This document shows positions 53,528 through 61,738 of a DNA stretch of 64,000 nt, piece by piece; the first letter of the stretch is position 1; each line of letters starts with the position of its first letter. The translations under genes and the position numbers were made by a program. Source of the DNA: Rhabdothermincola sediminis (GTDB lineage Bacteria; Actinomycetota; Acidimicrobiia; Acidimicrobiales; Acidimicrobilacustridaceae). Below the pieces are notes generated by a model. It had not been told where the DNA came from and made no database searches. It saw only the letters and a program-made list of their open reading frames with translations. The stretch is from assembly GCF_014805525.1 (NCBI RefSeq), contig NZ_JACFSZ010000019.1:1-64000 (forward strand). Reading direction: 5' to 3'.

Positions 53528-54799
53528 TCAGGTCGGCACCACGACCCTGGATCGTCCCTCGGCCTTGGCCCGGTAGAGCGCTCGGTCGGCCTGCTCGAGC
53601 ATGCCCTCGGGACCGAGAGCGGTCGGTAGCTCGATCAGCACCCCGCCGACGCTGGCGCTGACCGGTACCGGCCCCTTGGCGGTCGGCAGCGGGCGGGAGA
53701 CGGCCTCGAGCAGCCGGCGGCCGATCGTCTCCAGCTCCCCGTGCCCGTCGCAGCGCCGGCACACCACGACGAACTCGTCGCCGGCGTACCGGCACACCAC
53801 GTCGCCGGGACGCAGCGCGGCACGCAGTTGCTCCGCGGTGTGGATGAGCAGCTGATCACCGACATGGTGCCCGTAGGTGTCGTTGACTTGCTTGAACCGG
53901 TCGAGATCGACGAACAGCACACCGACCGAACCGCCCTCATTGGAGGTGAACCCAACAAGCACCTCGGTGAGCATGGCCCGGTTGCCCAGGCCGGTGAGGA
54001 CGTCTCGGCGAGCGGCCTCGCGGAGCCGCTCCTCGGTGCGGTGCCGCTCGGTCACGTCGACGAACTGCAGCAGCAAACGCCGGGTCTCGTTCACCGGGCC
54101 GTGGAGGTGGGAGGCAGTGACGTGGACCCATCGCCATTCCCCGTCGGCGAGCTGCAGCCTGACGTCACCGTTCCAGGCTGGCGCCTCGCCCACCAGTACC
54201 GCCCGCCAGCCAGCGGTGTCCCGGTCGTCGGGGTGCACCCGGCTCCCGACCCGCTGGCCCACCAGCTCGGCGGCAGAGAGGCGGAAGAACATGCACGCCG
54301 CGTCGTTGACGTCGGTGACCTGTGCGTTGTGATCGGCGATGATCATCGGCACCGCGGAGCGCTCGAACAGCACCCGGACGTCTTCGTCGTGTGCTCGCTC
54401 CAGCTCCAACAGGTCCCGTTCACGGCTGAGCCGCACGGACGCCAAGCCGACCGCGGCCATCACACCAGCGAGCACCACGAGCAACCGGAGGGGGAGCTCG
54501 CCGGTGAGCGACAGCTCGTCACCGATGGCGATCACCACGGTCCCGGCCAACGCGAGCGCCCCGATCGCTGCGGTGGCGCGGCGCCCCGCGACCATGCCGG
54601 TCACGAGGGGACCGATGAGCACCGCGGTCGCCGGCACACTGCGGTTGCCGTCGAGCAGCGCGCCGATCACGACCACCACAACGACGGCCGCACCAGCCAG
54701 GACGGCTACGCGCTCACCCCGCCGGCGGAATCGCCGACCAGCCCCCTGAGGGTCGTTCCTACCCGCCGGATGCATGCACTCACGGTACTGAGCCGGCAC
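53528..54799 (-). CDS. PAS-GGDEF diguanylate cyclase, membrane-bound
   Basis: A 423-residue signalling protein. Four or so hydrophobic segments at about residues 30-125 are followed by a PAS domain (LFERSAVPMIIADHNAQVTDVNDAACMFF...) and a GGDEF domain. The active-site signature reads RYAGDEFVV (AGDEF), with FVDLDRFKQVNDTYGHHVGDQLL intact, so c-di-GMP synthesis is likely since AGDEF occurs in active cyclases. No EAL domain. Start 54799, or the ATG 8 codons later. Confidence 0.9.
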   Translation of the reverse strand: MPAQYRECMHPAGRNDPQGAGRRFRRRGERVAVLAGAAVVVVVVIGALLDGNRSVPATAVLIGPLVTGMVAGRRATAAIGALALAGTVVIAIGDELSLTGELPLRLLVVLAGVMAAVGLASVRLSRERDLLELERAHDEDVRVLFERSAVPMIIADHNAQVTDVNDAACMFFRLSAAELVGQRVGSRVHPDDRDTAGWRAVLVGEAPAWNGDVRLQLADGEWRWVHVTASHLHGPVNETRRLLLQFVDVTERHRTEERLREAARRDVLTGLGNRAMLTEVLVGFTSNEGGSVGVLFVDLDRFKQVNDTYGHHVGDQLLIHTAEQLRAALRPGDVVCRYAGDEFVVVCRRCDGHGELETIGRRLLEAVSRPLPTAKGPVPVSASVGGVLIELPTALGPEGMLEQADRALYRAKAEGRSRVVVPT

Positions 54800-54864
54800 G
54801 CTCAGCGGTCAACGGGCCGATCGACGCACCGCCGGTCTGCGGCTGGCATCGGTCGATTTGCCTG

Positions 54865-54880
54865 ATACCCTATGGGGTAT
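54865..54880. promoter_or_regulatory. CsoR-like palindrome overlapping a start codon
   Basis: ATACCC-TATG-GGGTAT is a perfect 6+6 inverted repeat. It resembles the ATACCC...GGGTAT operators of CsoR/CstR-family metal or persulfide sensors. Its last two bases are the AT of the ATG at 54879, so binding would directly cover the start of the Cys-rich protein. No csoR gene lies in this window. Confidence 0.6.
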
Positions 54881-55031
54881 GTGTTCGAGAGTGACCTGTC
54901 CCACCTGTGATCGTCCGACCTTCCGGGGCTGCGGCCAGCACGTCGAGCAGGTGCTCGGCGACGTGCCGGTCGACCAGCGCTGCCAGTGTGATACGGCACC
55001 CCGCCGACGCTCCTGGTTCTCCCGTCGCTGA
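54879..55031 (+). CDS. 50-residue Cys-rich protein under a CsoR-like site
   Basis: A short frame of 51 codons: MCSRVTCPTCDRPTFRGCG, then QHVEQVLGDVP, QRCQCDT and a basic tail ending in WFSRR. Three CxxC/CxC-like motifs (C-x4-C-x2-C, C, C-x-C) suggest metal or iron-sulfur binding. I believe near-identical small proteins (CGxHVEQVLGDVP) are widespread in actinobacteria, but this is from memory, and their function is not known. The upstream palindrome and the ATG inside it support a metal- or sulfur-responsive gene. There is no Shine-Dalgarno sequence, fitting a leaderless mRNA. Confidence 0.78.
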   Translation: MCSRVTCPTCDRPTFRGCGQHVEQVLGDVPVDQRCQCDTAPRRRSWFSRR

Positions 55032-55059
55032 GCTCGCGCTCGATTCCCGACCGCTGCGA

Positions 55060-56727
55060 TCAACCCGTGTAGCGGGGGATCACGGCGCCTGGGGCCAGCT
55101 CCCCGGAGCGATCCTCGCTGCCGCCCGCGGGGGGCGAGGTCGTGGTGACCGCCGTCGAGGTGCTCGATGGCGGAGAGCTGGTGGACGTCGTGGTCGTCGT
55201 GTCCACCGGGTCCTCGTCGCGAGGGACGGGCACAGCGGTTTGTCGGTAGGTGTGATCGGTGCTGACCGTCGCGGTCCGCTCCGCGGTGGTGGAGACCACC
55301 CGATAGCGGGCCTGCAGCGCGTCCTCGGTCAGCTCCACGATCAGGTAGCCCCGATCCGAGGCGTTGACGTGCTCGAACCACGGCAGCGCGCCGACCACCG
55401 CTTCGACCACCGCAGGCGGCGCGGCGGTGAACCGGCTCGAGATGGGCGGCCCCACCAGCTCCACCCCCACCGGCGGGGTACTCGGATCCTCGAGCTCGCG
55501 ATGCAGCTTCGCCAGCGCGCCGAGATGGATGTCACCGGTGACCACCACGGGGTTCGGGACGTCGCGCAGCACGGACCACAACCGCTGGCGCGCCGCTGGG
55601 TAGCCGTCCCATTGGTCCATGTTGCGGGCCGTGCCGATCGGCATGGGAGCGAAGACGACCTGGTTCGCCAGGACCTCCCAGACCGCCTCACGGGAGCCCA
55701 GCGCGTCGAGCAGCCAGGCCTCCTGGGAGGGGCCGAGGAGCGTGCGGCCCTCATCGTCCCAATCGCCGCACGGCGAACTGAGCCCCCCACCGCAAGGCTG
55801 GGGGTCACGGTGTTGGCGTGTGTCGAGCAGGTGGAACCTCGCCAGCCCACCCCACCGGATCGACCGATGGATCACCACGTTCGGCCCCGCAGGCACCCGG
55901 AGCCGCACCGGCAGGTGCTCGTACCACGCCTGGTAGGCCTGGGCCCGGCGGGAGAGGAACTCCCCCTCCGGAACGCCGTCGGCGCTGTGGACGCCTGCGT
56001 AGTCGTTGTCGACCTCGTGGTCGTCCCACACGACCAGCCACGGGCACATCGCGTGCGCGGCCTGCAGATCGGGATCGGACTTGTAGAGCCCGTAGCGGTT
56101 CCGGTACCCGGCCAGCGTGGTCGCCTCGGGGCTGCCGTGCGAACGGACCGGTCCCGACCCGCCGCCCTCGTAGATGTAGTCACCCAGATGGACGACCAGA
56201 TCGCACCCTTCGGTGCTGAGCGCCCGGTGGGCCGTGTAGTAGCCGTCGACGTAGCGCTGGCAGGACGCAACACCGAAGCGCAGCGGGGCTCGCACGCCGG
56301 GTGCAGGCGCTGTGCGCGCCCGTCCCACCGGAGAGGTCCACCCGCCGGCCCGGAACCGGTAGTGGAACCAGGCGTCCGGTGGCAGCCCGCTCACCTCGAC
56401 GTGGACCGAGTGGGCGAGGGCGACAACGGCGACGCTCACCCCGCTGGCCACGATCGTCGCGAAGGACGGGTCGGTGGCGACCTCCCAGGTGACCGGCAGG
56501 TCGACGCCGGGCATGCCTCCACCGCTGGTGGGTGCGGGCGCGAGGCGGGTCCAGATCACGAACCCGCCGGGATCGGGGTCGCCACTCGCCACGCCGAGGG
56601 TGAACGGGTCGTCGGGGAGGGTCACGTCCGCTGGCAGGGCCTGGCCGCTGCCTTGCCACCGGGCAGCGGCGATGGCTGCGATGGTGCCTGCCAGGAACGA
56701 CCGCCTGGTGATCGACGGAGTCGCCAT
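55060..56727 (-). CDS. phoD: Alkaline phosphatase PhoD
   Basis: A 555-residue secreted phosphodiesterase/phosphatase. A twin-arginine signal (TRRSFLAG, residues 7-14) at the N-terminus is followed by the PhoD N domain (LGVASGDPDPGGFVIWTRLAP) and the metallophosphatase core (GVASCQRY, LVVHLGDYIYEGGG, WLVVWDDHEVDNDYAG and VVVTGDIHLGALAKL), which binds Fe(III)/Ca(II). The C-terminus is a Thr/Ser/Pro-rich linker (TTTTTSTSSPPSSTSTAVTT), probably a cell-wall spacer. Translocated folded by Tat. It scavenges phosphate; regulation by PhoB was not seen. Confidence 0.92.
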   Translation of the reverse strand: MATPSITRRSFLAGTIAAIAAARWQGSGQALPADVTLPDDPFTLGVASGDPDPGGFVIWTRLAPAPTSGGGMPGVDLPVTWEVATDPSFATIVASGVSVAVVALAHSVHVEVSGLPPDAWFHYRFRAGGWTSPVGRARTAPAPGVRAPLRFGVASCQRYVDGYYTAHRALSTEGCDLVVHLGDYIYEGGGSGPVRSHGSPEATTLAGYRNRYGLYKSDPDLQAAHAMCPWLVVWDDHEVDNDYAGVHSADGVPEGEFLSRRAQAYQAWYEHLPVRLRVPAGPNVVIHRSIRWGGLARFHLLDTRQHRDPQPCGGGLSSPCGDWDDEGRTLLGPSQEAWLLDALGSREAVWEVLANQVVFAPMPIGTARNMDQWDGYPAARQRLWSVLRDVPNPVVVTGDIHLGALAKLHRELEDPSTPPVGVELVGPPISSRFTAAPPAVVEAVVGALPWFEHVNASDRGYLIVELTEDALQARYRVVSTTAERTATVSTDHTYRQTAVPVPRDEDPVDTTTTTSTSSPPSSTSTAVTTTSPPAGGSEDRSGELAPGAVIPRYTG

Positions 56728-56753
56728 GGACAGCGTGGTGGCAGGGCGCTGGC

Positions 56754-57653
56754 TCAGGTCGCGGCCTCGATCAGTGGTGCGCGGACCTGATCGATGCTGC
56801 CCACGCCACCGCCAGGATCGGCCGGCGCGGGTACGCGGAGCGCCTGAGCCGACAGCGTGGGACGAACGGCGAAGGCGGGATCGGTTCCCAGGTCCGCCGG
56901 CCGGGCGAGCAGCACGGCGACCACGGCCACGGCCCCGAGCACCAGACCGGCGGGCAGCGACGACCACGCGGTGACGGCGGCGACTGCGCTTACCGTGCCC
57001 AGCCAGACGATGGTCAGCCGGCGGACCGGCTCACGCCAGCACTCGAACCGCCGATGGAGACGCTGCAGCTCGACGAACGAGCGGCAGCGGGAAGTGAGGA
57101 AGATGGCGCTGCCGCGCACCGCCGCGAAGGCGACGCACACGACCAGTGCCCGCGCCGGGGACCCGGTGAGCACCGCGAGGGCGATCGTGAGCGGCACCGC
57201 GGTGGACATCACGTAGGTCATGACTCCGGTGCCGATCTGGAAGCCGAAACCGCCTCCGTAGAACCAGGCGCGGTACGCCGAAAGCCAGTCCTCGTTCACC
57301 TGCCGTCGCAGGAAGGGAGTGCGCCACGGGGTGAACCCGGCATCGACGAGCACGCCCGTGAACGCACCCAGAGCGATCAACGCGAACCGAGACACGACGG
57401 GCGGATCGACGAGCGCGACGCCAGCGGCGAGCAGAGCGCAGGCACTCCCCACCACCAGGCCACCGATCAGCGCCCCGATCAGGAAGAACGTCGCGGTGCT
57501 CCCGAACCGGTGGCCACGTCCCGCCTCCGCGACCGGAGTGATCGACGAGAGCATGGATTGCCCGCACGGGGACCAGGTGCTACGCACCGCCGCGACCACT
57601 CCCGATCCGATCGCGAGGGCGAGGAGGAGATCGGTGTTCGGCACGCCCATCAT
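56754..57653 (-). CDS. Multi-pass membrane protein, DsbD/CcdA-like
   Basis: A 299-residue membrane protein with about six to eight hydrophobic segments. The conserved WSPCGQSMLSSITPVAE near residue 30 resembles the redox/half-channel segment of sulfur- or thiol-transporting DsbD-type families, and the rest (FFLIGALIGGLVVG, then WRTPFLRRQVNEDWL) is typical of an actinobacterial group without known function. It lies 26 bases upstream of phoD on the same strand, so the two may be co-transcribed. Confidence 0.68.
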   Translation of the reverse strand: MMGVPNTDLLLALAIGSGVVAAVRSTWSPCGQSMLSSITPVAEAGRGHRFGSTATFFLIGALIGGLVVGSACALLAAGVALVDPPVVSRFALIALGAFTGVLVDAGFTPWRTPFLRRQVNEDWLSAYRAWFYGGGFGFQIGTGVMTYVMSTAVPLTIALAVLTGSPARALVVCVAFAAVRGSAIFLTSRCRSFVELQRLHRRFECWREPVRRLTIVWLGTVSAVAAVTAWSSLPAGLVLGAVAVVAVLLARPADLGTDPAFAVRPTLSAQALRVPAPADPGGGVGSIDQVRAPLIEAAT

Positions 57654-57712
57654 CGTAGGTGACCGCGGCCTGCGCCGCGAGTGGCGCGGCCATCCTCGCC
57701 CCGATGCTCAGC

Positions 57713-59359
57713 TCAGCTCTCGGCCAACCAGATCTGGGACCACCACGGCTTACCGTCCGTGCGGGCGAACCCTCCCGAGGCGGGGATGTCGAGACCGTTG
57801 ACCCGAGCCTGCGCGATCAACGCCCACGCCTGGTGGTAGAGCCAGACATACGGGAGCTGCGCGTTGAGCTCCCGCTGTGCGGTCTCGTAGAGGCGACGCA
57901 GTTCGACAGGATCGTTCGTGGCCCGCGCTGCGTCCAAGGCCGCATCGAGCGCGGGTGAGCGGGTCTGGGTGAAGTTGATGCTCACCTGACCCGGCCCTCT
58001 GGCCGTGCTGGAGTGCCAGAAGATGTAGTTCGAGTCGGGGAAGACGTAGCTGAACTGCCGGAACATCGCCGCGTCGTAGTTCCCGACCACGACCTCGTTT
58101 ATGTAGGAGGCCTGCTCCACCGGCATCACGGTGGCTCGGATGCCCACTTGCGCCCACTGCGCTTGCAGGATCGCAGCGACCCGCTCCATCTCGTCGCCCG
58201 CCGTCGCCCGCAGGGTGAACGCAAGCTCGCTCGCACCGGTCTCGGATCGGTAACGCTCGAGCTCTCGGCGAGCACCTTCAGGGTCGTAGCTCGGATACCC
58301 GGTGTCTGCGACGTACCACTCCTCGCCTTCGGAGAAGGGGCCGGTGGCCGGGCGCAAGACGCCTGCGCCGATGGTCTCGACCACGGCGTCATGGTCGGTG
58401 GCCAGCGCGACCGCTCGGCGAGCCGCGTCGTTGTCGAAGGGCGGGCGACCCTGGTTGAGCATCACGATCGCCTCGAAGTTGGCCATGTCGACCGCGGTGT
58501 CGTACTGGGGCCGCCCCTGGAGATCGCGGATCGTCTCCACGTCGGAGGTCTGGATCATCTGCACGTCCCCGGCGCGAAGCGCCGCGACGCGTGCGGTCGG
58601 GTCGGTGAGCACCCGGAAGGTGATCCCGTCGAGGTACGGCAGCGGAACGCCGCTCGCGTCACGCTTCCAGTAGCCGGGATTGCGCTCGACGGTGATCGCG
58701 TTGCCCGGCTCCCAGCTCACGAAGCGGAACGGCCCGGTGCCGACAGGCTTCGACGGGCCGTCCTGGCTGGTGAGCGTGACTGGCGCGGCCATGAAGCCAC
58801 CTTGGGCGGCGAGAGTGTAGTCGTAGCCGAACCACGGGGTGCGCATGCGGACCTCGACCGTGCGGTCACCGACGACCACGACCTCCCGGATCGGCTGCAA
58901 CGACTGCGAGGCGATCGCTGACGCCAGCCGGGCGTCGATGTTCTGCTTCACCGCCGCCGCGTCGAACGGGGTGCCGTCGTGGAACACGACACCGTGCCGT
59001 ACCCGGATGGTCCACACGGTGCCGTCCTCGTTCGGCGTCACGGACTCGGCCAGGTTCGGCACGAGCCGGCGGTTCTCGTCGAAGGCGAGCAGTGTGTCGT
59101 AGATCGCCGAGGCGACCATGCTGCCCGCCATGGCGAAATTGGAGCGGGCAGGGTCCCACCCGTTGCTCTCCGCGTCGATGCCCACGATCAGCCGACCGCC
59201 CGCTCTGGGGGTGCCCTCGTCCGACACCGAGCCGGGGGCCAGGGTCTGCGTCGACCGGTCACCATCGCTGCTGCTCGAACAGGCCGAGATGACCAGCACG
59301 ACCGCCAAGAACCACCAGCCACGACGCGAGCTGTGCCTCCGGGCACCGGTATCGATCAT
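57713..59359 (-). CDS. Peptide/nickel-type ABC substrate-binding lipoprotein
   Basis: A 548-residue SBP_bac_5 protein. A lipobox VISAC with Cys27 follows a hydrophobic signal, so it is a lipid-anchored binding protein. RLIVGIDAESNGWDPARSN, FHDGTPFDAAAVKQNIDA and PVGTGPFRFVSW are family signatures. No permease or ATPase genes are next to it, so it is orphaned here or serves a distant transporter. The ligand may be a peptide, sugar or amine; this cannot be told. Confidence 0.88.
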   Translation of the reverse strand: MIDTGARRHSSRRGWWFLAVVLVISACSSSSDGDRSTQTLAPGSVSDEGTPRAGGRLIVGIDAESNGWDPARSNFAMAGSMVASAIYDTLLAFDENRRLVPNLAESVTPNEDGTVWTIRVRHGVVFHDGTPFDAAAVKQNIDARLASAIASQSLQPIREVVVVGDRTVEVRMRTPWFGYDYTLAAQGGFMAAPVTLTSQDGPSKPVGTGPFRFVSWEPGNAITVERNPGYWKRDASGVPLPYLDGITFRVLTDPTARVAALRAGDVQMIQTSDVETIRDLQGRPQYDTAVDMANFEAIVMLNQGRPPFDNDAARRAVALATDHDAVVETIGAGVLRPATGPFSEGEEWYVADTGYPSYDPEGARRELERYRSETGASELAFTLRATAGDEMERVAAILQAQWAQVGIRATVMPVEQASYINEVVVGNYDAAMFRQFSYVFPDSNYIFWHSSTARGPGQVSINFTQTRSPALDAALDAARATNDPVELRRLYETAQRELNAQLPYVWLYHQAWALIAQARVNGLDIPASGGFARTDGKPWWSQIWLAES

Positions 59360-59398
59360 GGATCGTACCGACCTGCTGCAGTCGGGCCGGGTCGCGAC

Positions 59399-60055
59399 TC
59401 AGCTGGGCTGCGGCACGATGCGCAGGTACGGCTTCGGTGCCCGCCAGGTGCCGAAGAGCTGCTCGGCCTCCTCGTTGCTCACCGAGCCGGCGATGATCAC
59501 GTCCTCGCCCTGCTTCCAGTTGACCGGGGTGGCCACCTTGTGGGTCGCGGTGAGCTGCAGCGAGTCGATGACCCGGAGCACCTCGTCGAAGTTCCGCCCG
59601 GTGGTCATCGGGTACACGAGGATCAGCTTGATCTTCTTGTCCGGGCCGATCACGAAGACGTTGCGAACCGTCTGGTTGTCAGCTGGGGTGCGCTCTTTGG
59701 CGTCACCCGACGTGCTCGCCGGCAACATCCCGTAGAGCTTTGAGACCGTGAAGTCCGCGTCCCCGATGATCGGGTAGGTGGGGCGGGCCCCCTGGGTCTC
59801 CTCGATGTCGTCGGCCCACCGTTCGTGGTCTTCGGTGGCGTCGACCGACAATCCGATGATCTTCACCCCCCGCCGTTCGAACTCGGGCTGGATCTTGGCC
59901 ATGTAGCCCAGCTCGGTGGTGCACACCGGCGTGAAGTCCTTCGGATGCGAGAACAGCACCGCCCACGAGTCCCCGATCCACTCGTGGAACCGAATCCTGC
60001 CGTGGGTGGTCTCCGCCTCGAAGTCCGGAGCCTCCTGGTTGATCTGCAGACCCAT
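59399..60055 (-). CDS. 1-Cys peroxiredoxin (Prx6 type)
   Basis: A 218-residue peroxiredoxin reducing peroxides. The peroxidatic Cys45 is in DFTPVCTTELGY, the Arg-Thr network and the C-terminal PVNWKQGEDVIIAGSVSNEEA extension are those of Prx6-type enzymes. No resolving Cys is apparent. GGGGAGGTG is placed well before the ATG at 60055. Monocistronic. Confidence 0.92.
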   Translation of the reverse strand: MGLQINQEAPDFEAETTHGRIRFHEWIGDSWAVLFSHPKDFTPVCTTELGYMAKIQPEFERRGVKIIGLSVDATEDHERWADDIEETQGARPTYPIIGDADFTVSKLYGMLPASTSGDAKERTPADNQTVRNVFVIGPDKKIKLILVYPMTTGRNFDEVLRVIDSLQLTATHKVATPVNWKQGEDVIIAGSVSNEEAEQLFGTWRAPKPYLRIVPQPS

Positions 60056-60220
60056 CGCACACCTCCCCAAATCCTGATCAGAGTGGTCGGGTTTTACCGC
60101 CGGCACGGCGAAACCACAACCACTTGGGGCCTAGCGATCGGGAAAGCCGCCCGGCGAGATGGCCACTAGCCTCCTGCGAGGGGCCACGCGAGCCGAGCCG
60201 CCAGGAGGGAGCCAGTTGCG

Positions 60221-60796
60221 GTGAGACCGCTGCGCTACGCGATCAACGTCACGCTCGACGGTTGCTGCGACCACCGGGCGGGAGTGCCGGACGCGGAGTC
60301 GCATGCCCACTGGGCAACCACGCTGGCCCGTGCCGACGCACTGCTGTTCGGCCGGGTGACCTACCAGATGATGGAGGAGGCCTGGAGGCGGCCGGCCGAC
60401 GGTCGGTGGCCCGAGTGGATGGGCGAGAGCGACATCGCGTTCGCCGAAGTCATCGACGGCGCCCGGAAGTACGTGGTGTCCAGCACGCTCGACGAGCTCG
60501 ACTGGAACGCGGAGCTCCTGCGTGGGGATCTCGGCGAGGCCGTCCGCCGTCTCAAGGACCAGCCAGGCCCGGAGCTGCTCGTCGGCGGCGTAACCCTCCC
60601 ACTGGCGCTCGCGGACCTCGGATTGATCGACGAATACGAGTTCATCGTCCAGCCCGTCCTCGCCGGGCACGGGCCGCGGTTGCTCGACGGTCTTGCCCAG
60701 CGGATCGATCTCGAACTGGTCGACCGACACGTGTTCCGTTCGGGTGCCGTGTCGCTCCGGTATCGGCCGGCGCCGGAGAACAGTGTAGCACGTTGA
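60221..60796 (+). CDS. RibD C-terminal/dihydrofolate-reductase-fold protein
   Basis: A 191-residue protein of the RibD-C/DHFR-like family: YAINVTLDGCCDH, LARADALLFGRVTYQMMEEAW, YVVSSTLDELDWNAELL, LLVGGVTLPLALADLGLIDEYE and FIVQPVLAGHGPRLLDGL. These are NADPH-binding reductases of uncertain substrate. GTG at 60221 after AGGAGGGAG. Single gene before the VapBC pair. Confidence 0.87.
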   Translation: MRPLRYAINVTLDGCCDHRAGVPDAESHAHWATTLARADALLFGRVTYQMMEEAWRRPADGRWPEWMGESDIAFAEVIDGARKYVVSSTLDELDWNAELLRGDLGEAVRRLKDQPGPELLVGGVTLPLALADLGLIDEYEFIVQPVLAGHGPRLLDGLAQRIDLELVDRHVFRSGAVSLRYRPAPENSVAR

Positions 60797-60825
60797 TGTA
60801 AAGCAGATCGCATCATGATGCTACA
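60784..60825. promoter_or_regulatory. Candidate VapB operator
   Basis: TGTAGCA (60784-60790) and TGCTACA (60819-60825) form an outer inverted repeat; between them lies the perfect 12-base palindrome GCATCATGATGC (60810-60821), nine bases before the vapB ATG-proximal region. Expected binding place for the ribbon-helix-helix antitoxin. Overlaps the end of the reductase gene. Confidence 0.62.
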
Positions 60826-60833
60826 GTGATGGC

Positions 60834-61070
60834 ATGCGGACGACAGTGACGCTGGACGAGGATGTGGTGAAGGCCCTCGAGGCCCTCCGCCGCGAGCGAG
60901 GCTTGGGCACATCCGCGGCGTTGAACGAGCTCGTCCGCCGCGGGCTCGCAGCCACCGAGCCACCGAGAGCCCGGTTCCGCCAGCGAACCTCCTCGATGGG
61001 GACACCCAAGGTGGCCCTCGACGACATCGGCTCGGCGCTCGAGCTGCTCGAGGGTGAGGGGCACGGGTGA
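60834..61070 (+). CDS. vapB: VapB-type ribbon-helix-helix antitoxin
   Basis: A 78-residue antitoxin: the N-terminal MRTTVTLDEDVVKALEALRRERG is the ribbon-helix-helix DNA-binding fold, and the C-terminal part (SMGTPKVALDDIGSALELLEG) should neutralise the toxin. It overlaps vapC by GTGA. Palindromic sites immediately upstream suggest autorepression. Confidence 0.9.
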   Translation: MRTTVTLDEDVVKALEALRRERGLGTSAALNELVRRGLAATEPPRARFRQRTSSMGTPKVALDDIGSALELLEGEGHG

Positions 61071-61498
61071 TCGTCGACGCCAACGTGCTCCTGTACGCCC
61101 GCAACGAGGCCGATCCCCGGCACGACCAGGCTCGCACCTGGCTCGAGGACGCGCTGAACGGCCCGACCCGGGTCGGACTGCCGTGGTGGACGCTCGTGGC
61201 ATTCGTGCGCATCGCCACCAACCCGCGGGCCTTCCCCCATCCGCTCACTCCCACCGAGGCCGCGCTCCAGGTCGGCGAATGGCTCGACGCGCCTCGCGCC
61301 TGGCTCCCCGAGCCGAGCGCGGCGTATCGCGAGGTGTTCATCGCGCTGGTGCGTGACCACGACGTGCGCGGCCCGCTGGTCACCGACGCCCAGCTCGCCG
61401 CGCTGGCAATCGACCACGGTGTGCCGGTCGTGTCCACCGACGCCGACTTCGCCCGGTTCCCCGCCGTCGAGTGGATCAACCCGCTCGGGACGAGATGA
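61067..61498 (+). CDS. vapC: VapC PIN-domain ribonuclease toxin
   Basis: A 143-residue PIN toxin. Visible catalytic residues: Asp in VIVDANVLLYA near residue 4, Glu-equivalent region TLVAFVRIATNP, Asp in LVTDAQLAALA near 103 and Asp in STDADFARF near 122. VapB precedes it. The C-terminal segment is close to the PIN relic at 14167-14355, so that relic belongs to the same family. An intact VapBC module. Confidence 0.92.
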   Translation: MIVDANVLLYARNEADPRHDQARTWLEDALNGPTRVGLPWWTLVAFVRIATNPRAFPHPLTPTEAALQVGEWLDAPRAWLPEPSAAYREVFIALVRDHDVRGPLVTDAQLAALAIDHGVPVVSTDADFARFPAVEWINPLGTR

Positions 61499-61516
61499 TC
61501 GCCGGGCTGTCTGCGG

Positions 61517-61558
61517 CGGTCTGACCCCGACGGTCTGACCCCGGCGGTCTGACCCCGA
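61517..61558. repeat. Three 14-base tandem repeats
   Basis: CGGTCTGACCCCG followed by A, G and A, three copies in a row (61517-61530, 61531-61544, 61545-61558), directly after the VapC stop. The GGTCTGACCCC core is known to me as an extragenic motif in several high-GC genomes, but no function is established here. Confidence 0.75.
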
Positions 61559-61627
61559 CGGGTGACCATGGCGGTTCGATCGCCGCGCCGCTGGGCGTGC
61601 CGGCCGCCCCGGGGAGCACGTGACTTT

Positions 61628-61645
61628 CGCTACACATGTGTTGCG
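61628..61645. promoter_or_regulatory. Candidate TetR operator before the DHA2 transporter
   Basis: CGCTACACATGTGTTGCG is an 18-base palindrome with a single mismatched pair, about 94 bases before the transporter ATG. Likely site for the TetR at 63388, which lies in the same operon direction. Confidence 0.6.
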
Positions 61646-61738
61646 ATTCTCGTCTCCCACTGCTAGCGATGACGGTGCCCTCCCCGGCCACGCCGGCGAC
61701 CGGTACCGATCGAGCGCACGAGAAGGAGCAACGAGCCC

